From Eubacterium sp. CAG:248 (GTDB lineage Bacteria > Bacillota > Clostridia > Lachnospirales > Lachnospiraceae), in assembly GCA_000436475.1 (NCBI GenBank), contig FR886185.1:29403-55614 (forward strand): a stretch of DNA of 26,212 bases. Direction: 5' to 3'. The notes beneath the pieces are model-generated. The model made no database searches and was not told where the DNA came from. It worked only from the letters and a program-made list of their open reading frames with translations. How positions within the stretch are numbered: the first letter of the stretch is position 1; each line of letters begins with the position of its first letter. Below, in pieces: positions 7,510-15,763 of this stretch. The position numbers and the translations under genes are program-made.

Positions 7510-7653
7510 ATGAAATTGCTTTTATGCAATAAAACTGCTGCGGGCATATATGATGATGTCGGGGTCAAAAGCCCCAGACTTTGATACTAATATAAACCGT
7601 AGTATATAAATATCAGATTTAGGCGTATATTACGCAGATTGGAGAATTTAATT
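7510..7653 (+). promoter_or_regulatory. long folded 5' leader of htpG
   Basis: This completes the gene-free stretch 7332-7653. Three short hairpins can be drawn: ATTGC/GCAAT (7515-7530), GTCGGGG/CCCC-A-GAC (7558-7579), and GCGTA-tat-TACGC (7623-7635). The last ends 5 nt before the GGAGA Shine-Dalgarno (7641-7645). Within it, TCAAAAG (7565-7571) can also pair with CTTTGA further on, offering an alternative fold. An RNA-thermometer role is speculation. Confidence 0.4.
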
Positions 7654-9648
7654 ATGGCTAATACACATGGTAGTTTATCAATTAACAGTGATAATATTTT
7701 CCCTATTATCAAAAAGTGGATGTATTCTGATCACGACATTTTTTACAGAGAACTTATATCTAACGGCTGCGATGCCATCACTAAGTTAAAGAAGCTTGAT
7801 ATGATTGGTGAATATGAAGCACCTGAGGATATTGAATATAAGATAGATGTTAAAGTAAGCGCTAATAACAAGACAATTAAGATTATTGATAATGGTATAG
7901 GTATGACTTCTGATGAGGTTGAACAGTACATCAACCAGATAGCTTTCTCTGGTGCTGAAGCTTTTCTTGAAAAGTACAAGGATAAGGCTAATGACGACCA
8001 GATTATAGGCCACTTCGGACTCGGTTTTTATTCAGCATTTATGGTAGCTGATAAGGTTACTATTGATACTCTTTCTTTCAAGGAAGGTTCTAAGGCTGTT
8101 CACTGGGAATGTGACGGTGGTACAGAATATGATATGGCTGATGGTACAGCCACAGCACCTGGTACTACTATCACTCTTTACCTCAATGAAGACAGCTATG
8201 AATTTGCCAATGAATACAAGGCTCGTGAAGTTATAGAAAAGTACTGTTCATTTATGCCTATACCAATCTTCTTAACTAACGAAGATGCTGGTCAGTTAAC
8301 AGAGGAAATCCCTGAAGATGAGGTTACAGAAAAGGATACTGTCCTTGACACATTTATTAAAGATGCTGTTACTGAAGAGGTTGAAAAAGAAGATGGAACT
8401 AAGGAAACAGTTGAAAAGGTTCCAGCCAAAAAGATGGCTAAGATTGTAAAAAGACCAGTTGCACTCAATGATATACATCCTCTCTGGACAAAGCATCCTA
8501 ATGAATGCACAGCTGATGAATACAAGGAATTCTACCGCAAGGTATTTAATGATTATAAGGAACCTTTATTCTGGATCCACCTTAACATGGACTATCCTTT
8601 CAACTTAAAAGGTATACTCTACTTCCCTAAGATTAATACTGAGTATGAATCTATTGAAGGAACTATAAAACTTTATAACAACCAGGTATTTGTTGCTGAT
8701 AACATCAAAGAAGTTATTCCGGAATTCCTTCTTTTATTAAAGGGTGTTATTGACTGTCCAGACCTTCCTCTTAATGTTTCGCGTTCTGCTCTTCAGAATG
8801 ATGGTTTTGTTAAGAAGATATCTGATTACATCACTAAAAAGGTTGCTGACAAGCTTACTGGTATGTGCAAAACAGACCGTGAAAACTATGAAAAGTACTG
8901 GGATGATATTAATCCATTTATCAAGTTTGGCTGCTTAAAGGATGAAAAGTTCGCTGAAAAGATGAATGATTATATTATCTTTAAGAATCTTGAAGGTAAG
9001 TATGTAACTCTTAAGGATTATCTTGAAGCTAACAAAGAAAAACATGAAAATACAGTATTCTATGTAACTGATGAAAAGGAACAGAGCCAGTATATCAATA
9101 TGTTTAAGAAAGAAAATATGGATGCTATCATTCTTACTCATAATATTGACCAGCCATTTATCACTCATCTTGAAGGTAAGAATGAAGGTCTTAAGTTTGC
9201 AAGAATTGATACAGATCTTTCAGATATATTCAAAGAAGAAACTAACGAAGATGAGTTAAAGGATACTACAGAAGCTCTTACTGCTGCTTTCAAGAAGGCT
9301 CTTAATAACGATAATATAAATATTAAGGTTGAAAAACTTAAGGATGCATCTGTATCTTCTATGATCACTCTTTCTGAACAGGACAGACGTATGCAGGATA
9401 TGATGAAAATGTATGGTATGTCTGGTATGGATCCAGCTATGTTTGGTTCAAACGGACAGACACTTGTTCTTAACGCCAACAATGAGCTTGTAAAATACAT
9501 CGTAGAGCACAAGGATGGTGAAAATACTGACATCATCTGCCAACAGTTATATGATCTTGCTCTTATAAGCCATGCACCTCTTGCTCCTGCACAGATGACT
9601 GCATTTATACAAAGAAGTAATAAGATTATGGAATTACTTGCAAAATAA
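7654..9648 (+). CDS. htpG: molecular chaperone HtpG (bacterial Hsp90)
   Basis: Cytoplasmic ATP-dependent chaperone homodimer. The N-terminal GHKL ATPase domain has E33-L-I-S-N37-G-C-D40, D79-N-G-I-G-M, and GHFGLGFYSAF (about 119-129). The middle domain contains NDIHPLWTKHP, YPFNLKGILYFP, and LPLNVSRSALQND with the catalytic-loop Arg. The C-terminal dimerisation region follows. Departures from the usual sequence: NGCDAIT where most have NASDAID, and a charged Glu/Lys-rich linker of about 60 residues after the N-domain. Length is 664 aa. ATG 7654 is 8 nt after GGAGA; the in-frame TTG at 7639 overlaps this Shine-Dalgarno. The upstream CIRCE predicts HrcA-controlled heat induction. Confidence 0.97.
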   Translation: MANTHGSLSINSDNIFPIIKKWMYSDHDIFYRELISNGCDAITKLKKLDMIGEYEAPEDIEYKIDVKVSANNKTIKIIDNGIGMTSDEVEQYINQIAFSGAEAFLEKYKDKANDDQIIGHFGLGFYSAFMVADKVTIDTLSFKEGSKAVHWECDGGTEYDMADGTATAPGTTITLYLNEDSYEFANEYKAREVIEKYCSFMPIPIFLTNEDAGQLTEEIPEDEVTEKDTVLDTFIKDAVTEEVEKEDGTKETVEKVPAKKMAKIVKRPVALNDIHPLWTKHPNECTADEYKEFYRKVFNDYKEPLFWIHLNMDYPFNLKGILYFPKINTEYESIEGTIKLYNNQVFVADNIKEVIPEFLLLLKGVIDCPDLPLNVSRSALQNDGFVKKISDYITKKVADKLTGMCKTDRENYEKYWDDINPFIKFGCLKDEKFAEKMNDYIIFKNLEGKYVTLKDYLEANKEKHENTVFYVTDEKEQSQYINMFKKENMDAIILTHNIDQPFITHLEGKNEGLKFARIDTDLSDIFKEETNEDELKDTTEALTAAFKKALNNDNINIKVEKLKDASVSSMITLSEQDRRMQDMMKMYGMSGMDPAMFGSNGQTLVLNANNELVKYIVEHKDGENTDIICQQLYDLALISHAPLAPAQMTAFIQRSNKIMELLAK

Positions 9649-9700
9649 CTTAATATAACATATTATATAAGCATATATTAAATTGTGCTTAGTATTTCAG

Positions 9701-9737
9701 ATAACCCCATCTGTTTCAAGCAAGGTGGGGTTATTTT
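9701..9737 (+). terminator. intrinsic terminator of htpG
   Basis: A perfect 9-bp stem, ATAACCCCA (9701-9709) with TGGGGTTAT (9726-9734), 16-nt loop, followed by TTT. Confidence 0.8.
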
Positions 9738-9784
9738 AATGAAATTTATATAACTTTTTACTACGCACCAGAATGGGGAAATAT

Positions 9785-10549
9785 ATGTCAAACAATAATA
9801 ATTATTTTACACCAGAAGATGATGATGAAGATTATGGTTTTATAGATTTTGAAGATGATAACTATGATGGTAGTGATGATGAGTATTATGATAACGATGA
9901 TGAATATGCTGATTCTTACAACGATTCCGATGATGATTATTCCATCAATCGTAATTATAACAAATATGATTCAAAAGCTTCCAACCAGAAAAATAATTCA
10001 CAGGGACTTGTAAGCTTTATTTTGTCAGAAGCCTTTAGTTTCTTTAAAATAGTAGCCTTTGCTGCTATATTTGCTCTTATATTTACGAATTTCATAATAA
10101 TCAACGCTGAGGTTCCATCTGGTTCCATGCGTGATACTATATGGGAAGGCGACAGATTATTCGGTTTCAGGCTTTCATATAAATTCTCAGAGCCTGAACG
10201 TGGAGATATAATCATATTCAAGTTTCCAGATGACGAATCCCAGAATTATGTCAAACGTATAATCGGTCTTCCAAACGATATTGTACAGATAAAAGGTGGA
10301 CGAGTATATATCAACGGTGATGAGCTTGATGAACCTTATATCAAGGATTACATCTTTGATGATGGTGAAACATATACTTATATTGTTCCTGAAGGCTGTT
10401 ATTTTATGCTTGGCGACAACCGTAACAACTCCAAGGATTCCAGATACTGGGTTAACACTTTCGTTAAAAAAGAGAAAATCATAGCCAAGGTTATGTTCCG
10501 CTACTACAGTGGCGAAAAATCCAAAATAGCTTTTAGTCTTATTAAATAA
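9785..10549 (+). CDS. lepB: signal peptidase I with an acidic N-terminal tail
   Basis: Membrane-bound serine protease that removes signal peptides from exported proteins. A single N-terminal transmembrane helix (about 86-107, FFKIVAFAAIFALIFTNFII) precedes the catalytic PSGSM with Ser114. The general base is Lys157 in YVKRIIGLPND, and the conserved box GDNRNNSKDSR is at about 210-220. The unusual part is the first ~60 residues: a low-complexity Asp/Glu/Asn/Tyr-rich cytoplasmic tail, roughly half acidic over residues 11-51. ATG 9785 follows GGGGA by 5 nt; the ATG at 9773 has no Shine-Dalgarno. It is monocistronic between the htpG terminator and the DUF1540 hairpin. Confidence 0.95.
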   Translation: MSNNNNYFTPEDDDEDYGFIDFEDDNYDGSDDEYYDNDDEYADSYNDSDDDYSINRNYNKYDSKASNQKNNSQGLVSFILSEAFSFFKIVAFAAIFALIFTNFIIINAEVPSGSMRDTIWEGDRLFGFRLSYKFSEPERGDIIIFKFPDDESQNYVKRIIGLPNDIVQIKGGRVYINGDELDEPYIKDYIFDDGETYTYIVPEGCYFMLGDNRNNSKDSRYWVNTFVKKEKIIAKVMFRYYSGEKSKIAFSLIK

Positions 10550-10590
10550 ACTTTAACAATTATCTTTAATTCATAGGACATAATTTTCTG

Positions 10591-10664
10591 CCTCCTGTTA
10601 ATAATAATAAATGCATCTCTTAATTAAAGAGTGTATTATTATTATTATTAACAGGAGGTTTTTT
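10591..10664 (+). terminator. long hairpin with T6 tract overlapping the Shine-Dalgarno of the DUF1540 gene
   Basis: A perfect 20-bp inverted repeat (10591-10610 with 10639-10658) starts with CCTCCTG and ends with CAGGAGG. The stem may continue inward, with a bulge, to ATGCA/TGTAT and CTCTT/AAGAG. TTTTTT follows at 10659-10664 and ATG at 10665. The shape is that of an intrinsic terminator (for lepB), but the 3' arm is also the ribosome binding site of the next gene, which the hairpin would hide. Confidence 0.85.
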
Positions 10665-10976
10665 ATGACTAACTTAAGCTGTAATGCAACTACTTGTTCC
10701 CACAACTCAGACAAATGCTGCTGCCTTAGCGGTATTGATATCAAAGGAGTAGACGCATGTTCTTGTGATGAAACATGCTGCACAAGCTTTGAGCACAAGG
10801 AAAATACAAGCAGCAACTCTTGTGGCTCACCAAAGCTTAACCTTTCAATAAAATGTGCCGCACATAACTGCATATATAACGAAGACAATGCATGCCACGC
10901 AGACCATGTTGATATATCAGGAATAACTGCTGTAAACTCTGACGACACAGTATGTGCTACCTTCACAACTAAATAA
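10665..10976 (+). CDS. Cys-rich protein with two DUF1540 domains
   Basis: A 103-residue soluble protein with 14 cysteines and two tandem copies of the DUF1540 pattern C-x4-C, then C, then an I-x-G segment, then C-x-(T/S)-F. Copy 1 is about residues 4-42 (SCNATTCSHN ... GIDIKGVDACSC ... CCTSF). Copy 2 is about 60-100 (KCAAHNC ... ADHVDISGITAVNSDDTVCATF). The spaced Cys suggest metal binding, but no function is established. ATG 10665 is fixed by AGGAGG 6 nt upstream. The Shine-Dalgarno is embedded in the 3' arm of the long hairpin at 10591-10658, so expression may be conditional. Overlapping ORFs on either strand through this area are artefacts of the repeat. Confidence 0.85.
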   Translation: MTNLSCNATTCSHNSDKCCCLSGIDIKGVDACSCDETCCTSFEHKENTSSNSCGSPKLNLSIKCAAHNCIYNEDNACHADHVDISGITAVNSDDTVCATFTTK

Positions 10977-11003
10977 TTTTGAGCTGATATACTCAAAAAA
11001 CAG

Positions 11004-11032
11004 TTGCCAAACTCGCCTTTTTATTATAGAAT
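11004..11032 (+). promoter_or_regulatory. putative sigma-A promoter of efp
   Basis: TTGCCA (11004-11009), 17-nt spacer, TAGAAT (11027-11032), each matching consensus at five of six positions. It is about 38 nt upstream of the efp start. A 7-bp inverted repeat TTTTGAG/CTCAAAA lies just before it, near 10977-10999; its role is unclear. Confidence 0.65.
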
Positions 11033-11069
11033 GGTAAGTAGTTATGATAATTAGGAGGTATACCAAAGA

Positions 11070-11627
11070 ATGGTAAGCGCAGGAGATTTTAAGAATGGTT
11101 TAACAATTCAGATGGATAATAACATTTGGCAGATTATCGAATTCCAGCATGTAAAGCCTGGTAAGGGTGCTGCTTTCGTTAGAACTAAGTTAAAGAACAT
11201 CGTAAGTGGTGGTGTTGTAGAAAAGTCTTTCAGACCTACAGAAAAGTTTGATCTTGCTCATATTGAGAAGAGAGAATATCAGTATCTTTACTCTGATGGA
11301 GATCTTTACAACTTCATGGATACTGAAACATTCGAGCAGATTGCTTTATCAGCTGAGAATGTTGGCGATTCACTTAAGTTCGTTAAGGAAAACGAAATGG
11401 TTAAGCTTTGCTCACACAATGGTAATGTATTCTCTATCGAACCACCTATCACTGTAGAACTTCAGATTACAGAGTCTGAACCAGGTGTTAAGGGTGATAC
11501 AGCTACTGGTGCTACTAAGCCAGCTATCCTTGAAACAGGTGCTAAGATTTTAGTTCCATTATTCGTTAACCAGGGAGATACAATTAAGATTGATACAAGA
11601 ACAGGTGAATATATCTCACGTGTTTAA
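11070..11627 (+). CDS. efp: elongation factor P
   Basis: Binds between the P and E sites of the ribosome and relieves stalling at polyproline stretches. It has the full 185-aa, three-domain layout. The KOW-like N-domain contains KPGKGAAFVRTKLKN, with Lys32 at the loop tip, the position that is post-translationally modified in many bacteria. Domain 2 follows, and the C-terminal OB domain carries KGDTATGATKPAILETGA and the ending GDTIKIDTRTGEYISRV. AGGAGG lies about 11 nt before ATG, slightly long but with no better start. Its own promoter is at 11004-11032. pepP, often adjacent in Firmicutes, is not next to it; a long aminopeptidase P gene lies 4 kb away. Confidence 0.97.
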   Translation: MVSAGDFKNGLTIQMDNNIWQIIEFQHVKPGKGAAFVRTKLKNIVSGGVVEKSFRPTEKFDLAHIEKREYQYLYSDGDLYNFMDTETFEQIALSAENVGDSLKFVKENEMVKLCSHNGNVFSIEPPITVELQITESEPGVKGDTATGATKPAILETGAKILVPLFVNQGDTIKIDTRTGEYISRV

Positions 11628-11693
11628 TCAATATTTGTCAGTTATCTGATTATAAGAATATTTATATGCTATGACAGTTGTCTATAGTATTAT

Positions 11694-11730
11694 AAAAGCA
11701 GGTTTCCAACATGAAACCTGCTTTTTATTT
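11694..11730. terminator. bidirectional terminator between efp and pilT
   Basis: AAAGCAGGTTT (11695-11705) pairs perfectly with AAACCTGCTTT (11714-11724) around an 8-nt loop. On the plus strand a T-tract follows; on the minus strand the run TTTTATAAT follows. It serves the two convergent genes. Confidence 0.9.
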
Positions 11731-11744
11731 TTCTTTTGTGCTCA

Positions 11745-12806
11745 TTATATTATGTTTACTCGTTTTTCTACGTAAGATGTATCCTGCGAGAAGCTGATTG
11801 CATTCTGTGCACTTATATAACCTTTGTCATACAGTTCAAGAAGTGCATCATCCATAGTTACCATTCCATTTTTCTTACTTGTCTGGATTATTCCTGTTAT
11901 CTGGTGTGTCTTTCCTTCTCTTATAAGATTCTTTATGGCAACCGTTCCATGCATAACCTCAAAAGCAGCCACTCTTCCCTTCTTCCTTTCAAGCGGAACA
12001 AGCTGCTGTGATATAACTGCTTCAAGCACAGTAGCCAGCTGTACTCTTATCTGCTGCTGCTGATGTGGTGGGAACACATCTATTATTCTGTCAATTGTCG
12101 CTGCTGCTCCTATTGTATGAAGTGTTGAAAATACAAGATGTCCTGTTTCAGCAGCCGTTATAGCTGTAGATATAGTTTCAAGATCTCTCATCTCCCCAAC
12201 AAGAATAACATCAGGATCTTCTCTTAATGCTGATCTTAGTGCTTTAGCATATGACTGTGTATCTATACCGATTTCTCTTTGGTTAATCATTGATTTTCTA
12301 TGTGAATGCAGATACTCTATAGGATCCTCCAACGTTATGACATGTGCATTTCTTTCATCATTTATTCTGTCGATAAGCGAAGCTAATGTTGTTGACTTAC
12401 CACTTCCAGTAGGTCCTGTGACAAGCACAAGTCCCCTCTTCTTATCATAAAGATCTATAACTGACTGTGGCACTCCAAGCTGCTCTGGCTTAGGAACCTC
12501 AGTACCTACAATACGCATTGCACATGCTACAGAGCCTCTCTGTCTGAATACATTTACTCTGTAACGACCTACCTGTGGTATTGAAAATGAAAAATCCAAC
12601 TCACCATTTTCTTTAAACATCGCAAGCTGTCTTTCGTTCATGATGCTTAATACTATCTTTTCGCAATCATCAGGCATAAGTCTTGGATAATCAAGATCAA
12701 GCAATTCTCCATTCACTCTCATCTTAGGTGGTACACCAACTGTAATGTGTACATCTGATGCTCCCTGTTCTTTTGCTGTCATAAGCAGCTGTTCTACTGT
12801 AATCAC
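11745..12806 (-). CDS. pilT: type IV pilus retraction ATPase PilT
   Basis: Hexameric cytoplasmic motor that depolymerises type IV pili. An N-terminal PAS-like domain (SDVHITVGVPPKMRVNGEL) leads into the RecA-like domain with Walker A GPTGSGKST (131-139), Asp box ITLEDPIEYLH, Walker B DVILVGEMRD (199-208), and His box GHLVFSTLHT. The retraction-linked AIRNLIRE motif appears as AIKNLIREGK (290-299). Length is 353 aa, as usual. It overlaps pilB by 4 nt (12803-12806), so translation is coupled. No pilC, pilM-Q or pilin gene follows; the transcript runs into the efp/pilT terminator. Confidence 0.95.
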   Translation of the reverse strand: MITVEQLLMTAKEQGASDVHITVGVPPKMRVNGELLDLDYPRLMPDDCEKIVLSIMNERQLAMFKENGELDFSFSIPQVGRYRVNVFRQRGSVACAMRIVGTEVPKPEQLGVPQSVIDLYDKKRGLVLVTGPTGSGKSTTLASLIDRINDERNAHVITLEDPIEYLHSHRKSMINQREIGIDTQSYAKALRSALREDPDVILVGEMRDLETISTAITAAETGHLVFSTLHTIGAAATIDRIIDVFPPHQQQQIRVQLATVLEAVISQQLVPLERKKGRVAAFEVMHGTVAIKNLIREGKTHQITGIIQTSKKNGMVTMDDALLELYDKGYISAQNAISFSQDTSYVEKRVNII

Positions 12807-14518
12807 TTTTTCTCTTCCTCCTCAGCCTCGTATGTTGCCTTAATCATCTCTGCAATAGATGTTATACCTTCTTTTACCCCATTGGCTGCTGCCATCTTCA
12901 GTGTATTCATGCCTTCCTTAACGGCCTGATTCTTAATATCCTCAGCATCTGCATTTTTAGATATAAGTCTTTTAATAGCAGGGGATATCTTCATTATTTC
13001 ATATATACCCATTCTGCCATAGTATCCTGTATTATTACAAAGCTTGCAGCCACATGGTTCGTATATAGTACATGACTTATCTGTATCAACACCAAGGAGC
13101 TGTTTTTCTTCAACTGTTGCCTCCTTTGGTTTCTTACATTCACACAATCTTCTCACAAGTCTCTGTGCTATAATACCAACCATTGAATCTGCTATAAGGT
13201 ATGATTCAACACCCATGTCCTCAAGTCTTGCTACAGAACTTGCAGTGCTGTTTGTATGCAGGGTACTTACAACAAGATGTCCTGTAATAGAGGCTCTTAC
13301 CGCAATTTCGGCTGTTTCTGAATCTCGGATTTCACCTATCATGATTATGTCCGGATCCTGTCTTAATATAGAACGAAGTGCCGATGCAAATGTAAGATTA
13401 GCCTTTGTATTAACCTGAACCTGATTAATACCATCTATATTGGCTTCTACAGGATCTTCAACTGTGATAATATTAACATCCTCTGTATTAAGTTCGCTTA
13501 ACGCTGTATACAATGTTGTTGACTTACCACTACCAGTAGGTCCTGTAACAAGTATAATCCCATGTGGATTCCTTAATATATCCTGAAATACTTTTCTATC
13601 TCTTTCTGTAAGTCCAAGCTTGGATATATCAACATTAAATCCTTCTTTTGATGCAATTCTCATAACAACCTTTTCGCCATACACCGTAGGCAGATTAGAA
13701 ACTCGGATATCGTATTCTCTTCTATCTACTGTTGTTGTTATACGTCCATCCTGTGGTTTACGTTTTTCAGAAATATCCATGCCAGACATAATCTTAAGAC
13801 GAGTTGTAATAGCTCCAAGAAGAGCATTATCATATTTCATTATCTCTTTAAGATTACCATCTATTCTGTATCGTACCCTTACTGTTTTTTCCATAGGCTC
13901 TATATGGATATCACTTGCACGCTGTCTTACTGCCTGCTCTATAATATTATTAATAAGAACAACTATAGGCGCATTCTCAATTTCTTCTCTTCTGGCATTA
14001 TTTTCCTTTTCAGCCTCTTTGTTATTATCCCCCTGCTCTCTCTTATATAACTCAACGATATTCTGTGCCTGCTGCTGTCCAAACGCCTTGTCAAGAAAAG
14101 CATTAATATCCTGTGCATTGGCAAGGATTGGAACTACCTGCATACCTGTTATAATATTGATATCATCCATAGCAAGTATATTCATAGGATCTGCCATAGC
14201 TACCTGAAGAGCTCCGGCATTATTGTTGTCATGCCTTAAAGGAACAAGTGTATATTTTCTCATAATAGATTCATCTAATAATGATAATACCTGTGGATCA
14301 GGTTCTTCCTCTCTCATATCCACAAAGTCAATATTAAGATGTTCACACAGCACATCATTAATCTGGCTCTGTGAGGCAAAACCCATGGAAACTATCATCT
14401 CTCCAAGCATGAGTTTCTTTTCTTTCTGCTGCTTTAAAGCTTCACTAAGCTGTTCCTCTGTTATGATTCCCTTTTGAACAAGCAAATCACCCAGTCGTAC
14501 TTTTTTTCTGTAAATCAT
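12803..14518 (-). CDS. pilB: type IV pilus assembly ATPase PilB (GspE family)
   Basis: Extension motor for type IV pilus polymerisation. An N-terminal MshEN-type domain (residues 8-65, RLGDLLVQKGIITEEQLSEA) may bind c-di-GMP; this is a family property, not shown here. The core has SDIHIEP, VRYRIDGNL, Walker A GPTGSGKST (326-334), Asp box ITVEDPVE, Walker B IIMIGEIRD (391-399), and His box TGHLVVSTLHTN. A cysteine cluster (Cys459, 461, 483, 489, 491, 494) matches the zinc site of PilB/GspE, though the first pair is spaced C-x-C. An acidic, Glu/Asn-rich segment (about 160-183) links the domains. An AAGGAG lies about 10 nt upstream. It is followed by pilT and preceded by a membrane-anchored repeat protein. 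Confidence 0.94.
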   Translation of the reverse strand: MIYRKKVRLGDLLVQKGIITEEQLSEALKQQKEKKLMLGEMIVSMGFASQSQINDVLCEHLNIDFVDMREEEPDPQVLSLLDESIMRKYTLVPLRHDNNNAGALQVAMADPMNILAMDDINIITGMQVVPILANAQDINAFLDKAFGQQQAQNIVELYKREQGDNNKEAEKENNARREEIENAPIVVLINNIIEQAVRQRASDIHIEPMEKTVRVRYRIDGNLKEIMKYDNALLGAITTRLKIMSGMDISEKRKPQDGRITTTVDRREYDIRVSNLPTVYGEKVVMRIASKEGFNVDISKLGLTERDRKVFQDILRNPHGIILVTGPTGSGKSTTLYTALSELNTEDVNIITVEDPVEANIDGINQVQVNTKANLTFASALRSILRQDPDIIMIGEIRDSETAEIAVRASITGHLVVSTLHTNSTASSVARLEDMGVESYLIADSMVGIIAQRLVRRLCECKKPKEATVEEKQLLGVDTDKSCTIYEPCGCKLCNNTGYYGRMGIYEIMKISPAIKRLISKNADAEDIKNQAVKEGMNTLKMAAANGVKEGITSIAEMIKATYEAEEEEKK

Positions 14519-14544
14519 CCCATTTATAGCTCCTTATCACATAG

Positions 14545-15741
14545 TTACTTTATTTTATCAATTGTATAGTTATTTTTCAAGTCATCTACATATTCATCAT
14601 ACAATTTTTCCTCATTTATAGCACATGCAAATCTTTTCTGTGGATTATCATGTGCTATATTAAATATACCATTAATTGTAACATATGCATTATTGTATAC
14701 AAACATAAAATAAACTTTCTCGCTGCCCTCATTATCACTGATATCTGCCGAAGCTTCAACAACTATATAGTTTCTTATAATATTTCCTGATTTATCAGTA
14801 TTGTTACTTTCTCCATCATTTTTATCAAGGAAATATGCTGCTTCTATTTTAATATTATCTGCCTGTTCCTCATTAAGATGATAAAGATATTCTGTATTTC
14901 CTGTTGCCGCAAAAAGCATTCTGTATGTTGCATCAGCCGTTTCTTTCCTGATAGTATCCGTTATTTCTGAATATATTGTATTTATAACAGTTTTATCAAT
15001 ATCTTCTTTTAACTCACAATATGAGCTTAACATATCAGCTGTATAACTCATATCCATTGAACGGGCTATTATCCCATGTCTGGCAAGTTCTTCATATGGC
15101 TGGTCACATGTAACTTTAATTGTATCCCCAAGTGTTATGCCATTCGCTTTATTTACTGAAAATGTTAATGTTTTAAGATAATCATCTTCCCATTCATTAT
15201 TTACCAGAACCATGGCATCGGGACTTATACCTGTAAATGCAACATTGATTCTTGCATATATATCAACTACAGCCCCATCTGTTATACCACTCGCCTTATA
15301 TGTATATTCACTATGTGGTATATCTGCCTTCACCTTATCAGCATATAATGTGGTATAATCTATTGATACCTTTACTATATCTCCATTCTTTATATCTGTA
15401 TTATCTGTATGTACCGATATAGATTCAATAAATTTTCTGACATAATACTGTGTATCACCATCAGGATTCTTACCTGAAAGCTTTTTTTCAAGACCGGCCT
15501 CATCTATGTCAAACCTTACTGATGCATATCCGTTAGCACCGGTATATATGGGCTTTATATATTTCTTAATATCGAATCTGTTAATATTTATAAACATGGC
15601 AATTGCAGCTGCTAAAACAACAGCAATAATACCTATAACCGCATATATTTTGTAATTAACTGTACCATCTTTCTCATCAGGATATTCCGGGCGTTTCTTA
15701 CCTTCTCTGTTGTTATTATTCCTGAATTCTTTTATATCCAT
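14545..15741 (-). CDS. membrane-anchored extracytoplasmic protein, unknown function
   Basis: 398 residues. A hydrophilic, charged N-terminus (1-29, Asn/Arg/Lys-rich) is followed by one transmembrane helix (about 31-51, IYAVIGIIAVVLAAAIAMFI) and a large outside part. Two loosely similar segments are visible: YTGANGYASVRFDID ... NGDIVKVSIDY, and FTGISPDAMVLVNNEW ... LGDTIKVTCDQPYEEL. They resemble the tandem Ig-like modules seen in many Lachnospiraceae zinc-ribbon membrane proteins. The C-terminal third (about 290-398) has alternating strand-like patterns. No catalytic motif is seen and there is no zinc ribbon here. It lies 26 nt upstream of pilB and 22 nt downstream of the aminopeptidase gene, probably in one transcript. 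A pilus role is only suggested by position. The Shine-Dalgarno is weak. Confidence 0.75.
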   Translation of the reverse strand: MDIKEFRNNNNREGKKRPEYPDEKDGTVNYKIYAVIGIIAVVLAAAIAMFININRFDIKKYIKPIYTGANGYASVRFDIDEAGLEKKLSGKNPDGDTQYYVRKFIESISVHTDNTDIKNGDIVKVSIDYTTLYADKVKADIPHSEYTYKASGITDGAVVDIYARINVAFTGISPDAMVLVNNEWEDDYLKTLTFSVNKANGITLGDTIKVTCDQPYEELARHGIIARSMDMSYTADMLSSYCELKEDIDKTVINTIYSEITDTIRKETADATYRMLFAATGNTEYLYHLNEEQADNIKIEAAYFLDKNDGESNNTDKSGNIIRNYIVVEASADISDNEGSEKVYFMFVYNNAYVTINGIFNIAHDNPQKRFACAINEEKLYDEYVDDLKNNYTIDKIK

Positions 15742-15763
15742 ACAGTCCGTCTCTCTTTCTTTA

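Noticed and set aside
10598..10996. Minus-strand ORF over the DUF1540 gene
   Set aside because: It is an antisense product of the Cys-rich gene and the AT-rich hairpin; the plus-strand gene has a clear SD and domain repeats.
10977..10999. Terminator after the DUF1540 gene
   Set aside because: TTTTGAG/CTCAAAA is an inverted repeat, but an A-run rather than a T-run follows on the plus strand, so termination is doubtful.
13620..14207. Plus-strand ORF of 195 aa inside pilB
   Set aside because: Antisense shadow of PilB, with no start signal and no recognisable family.
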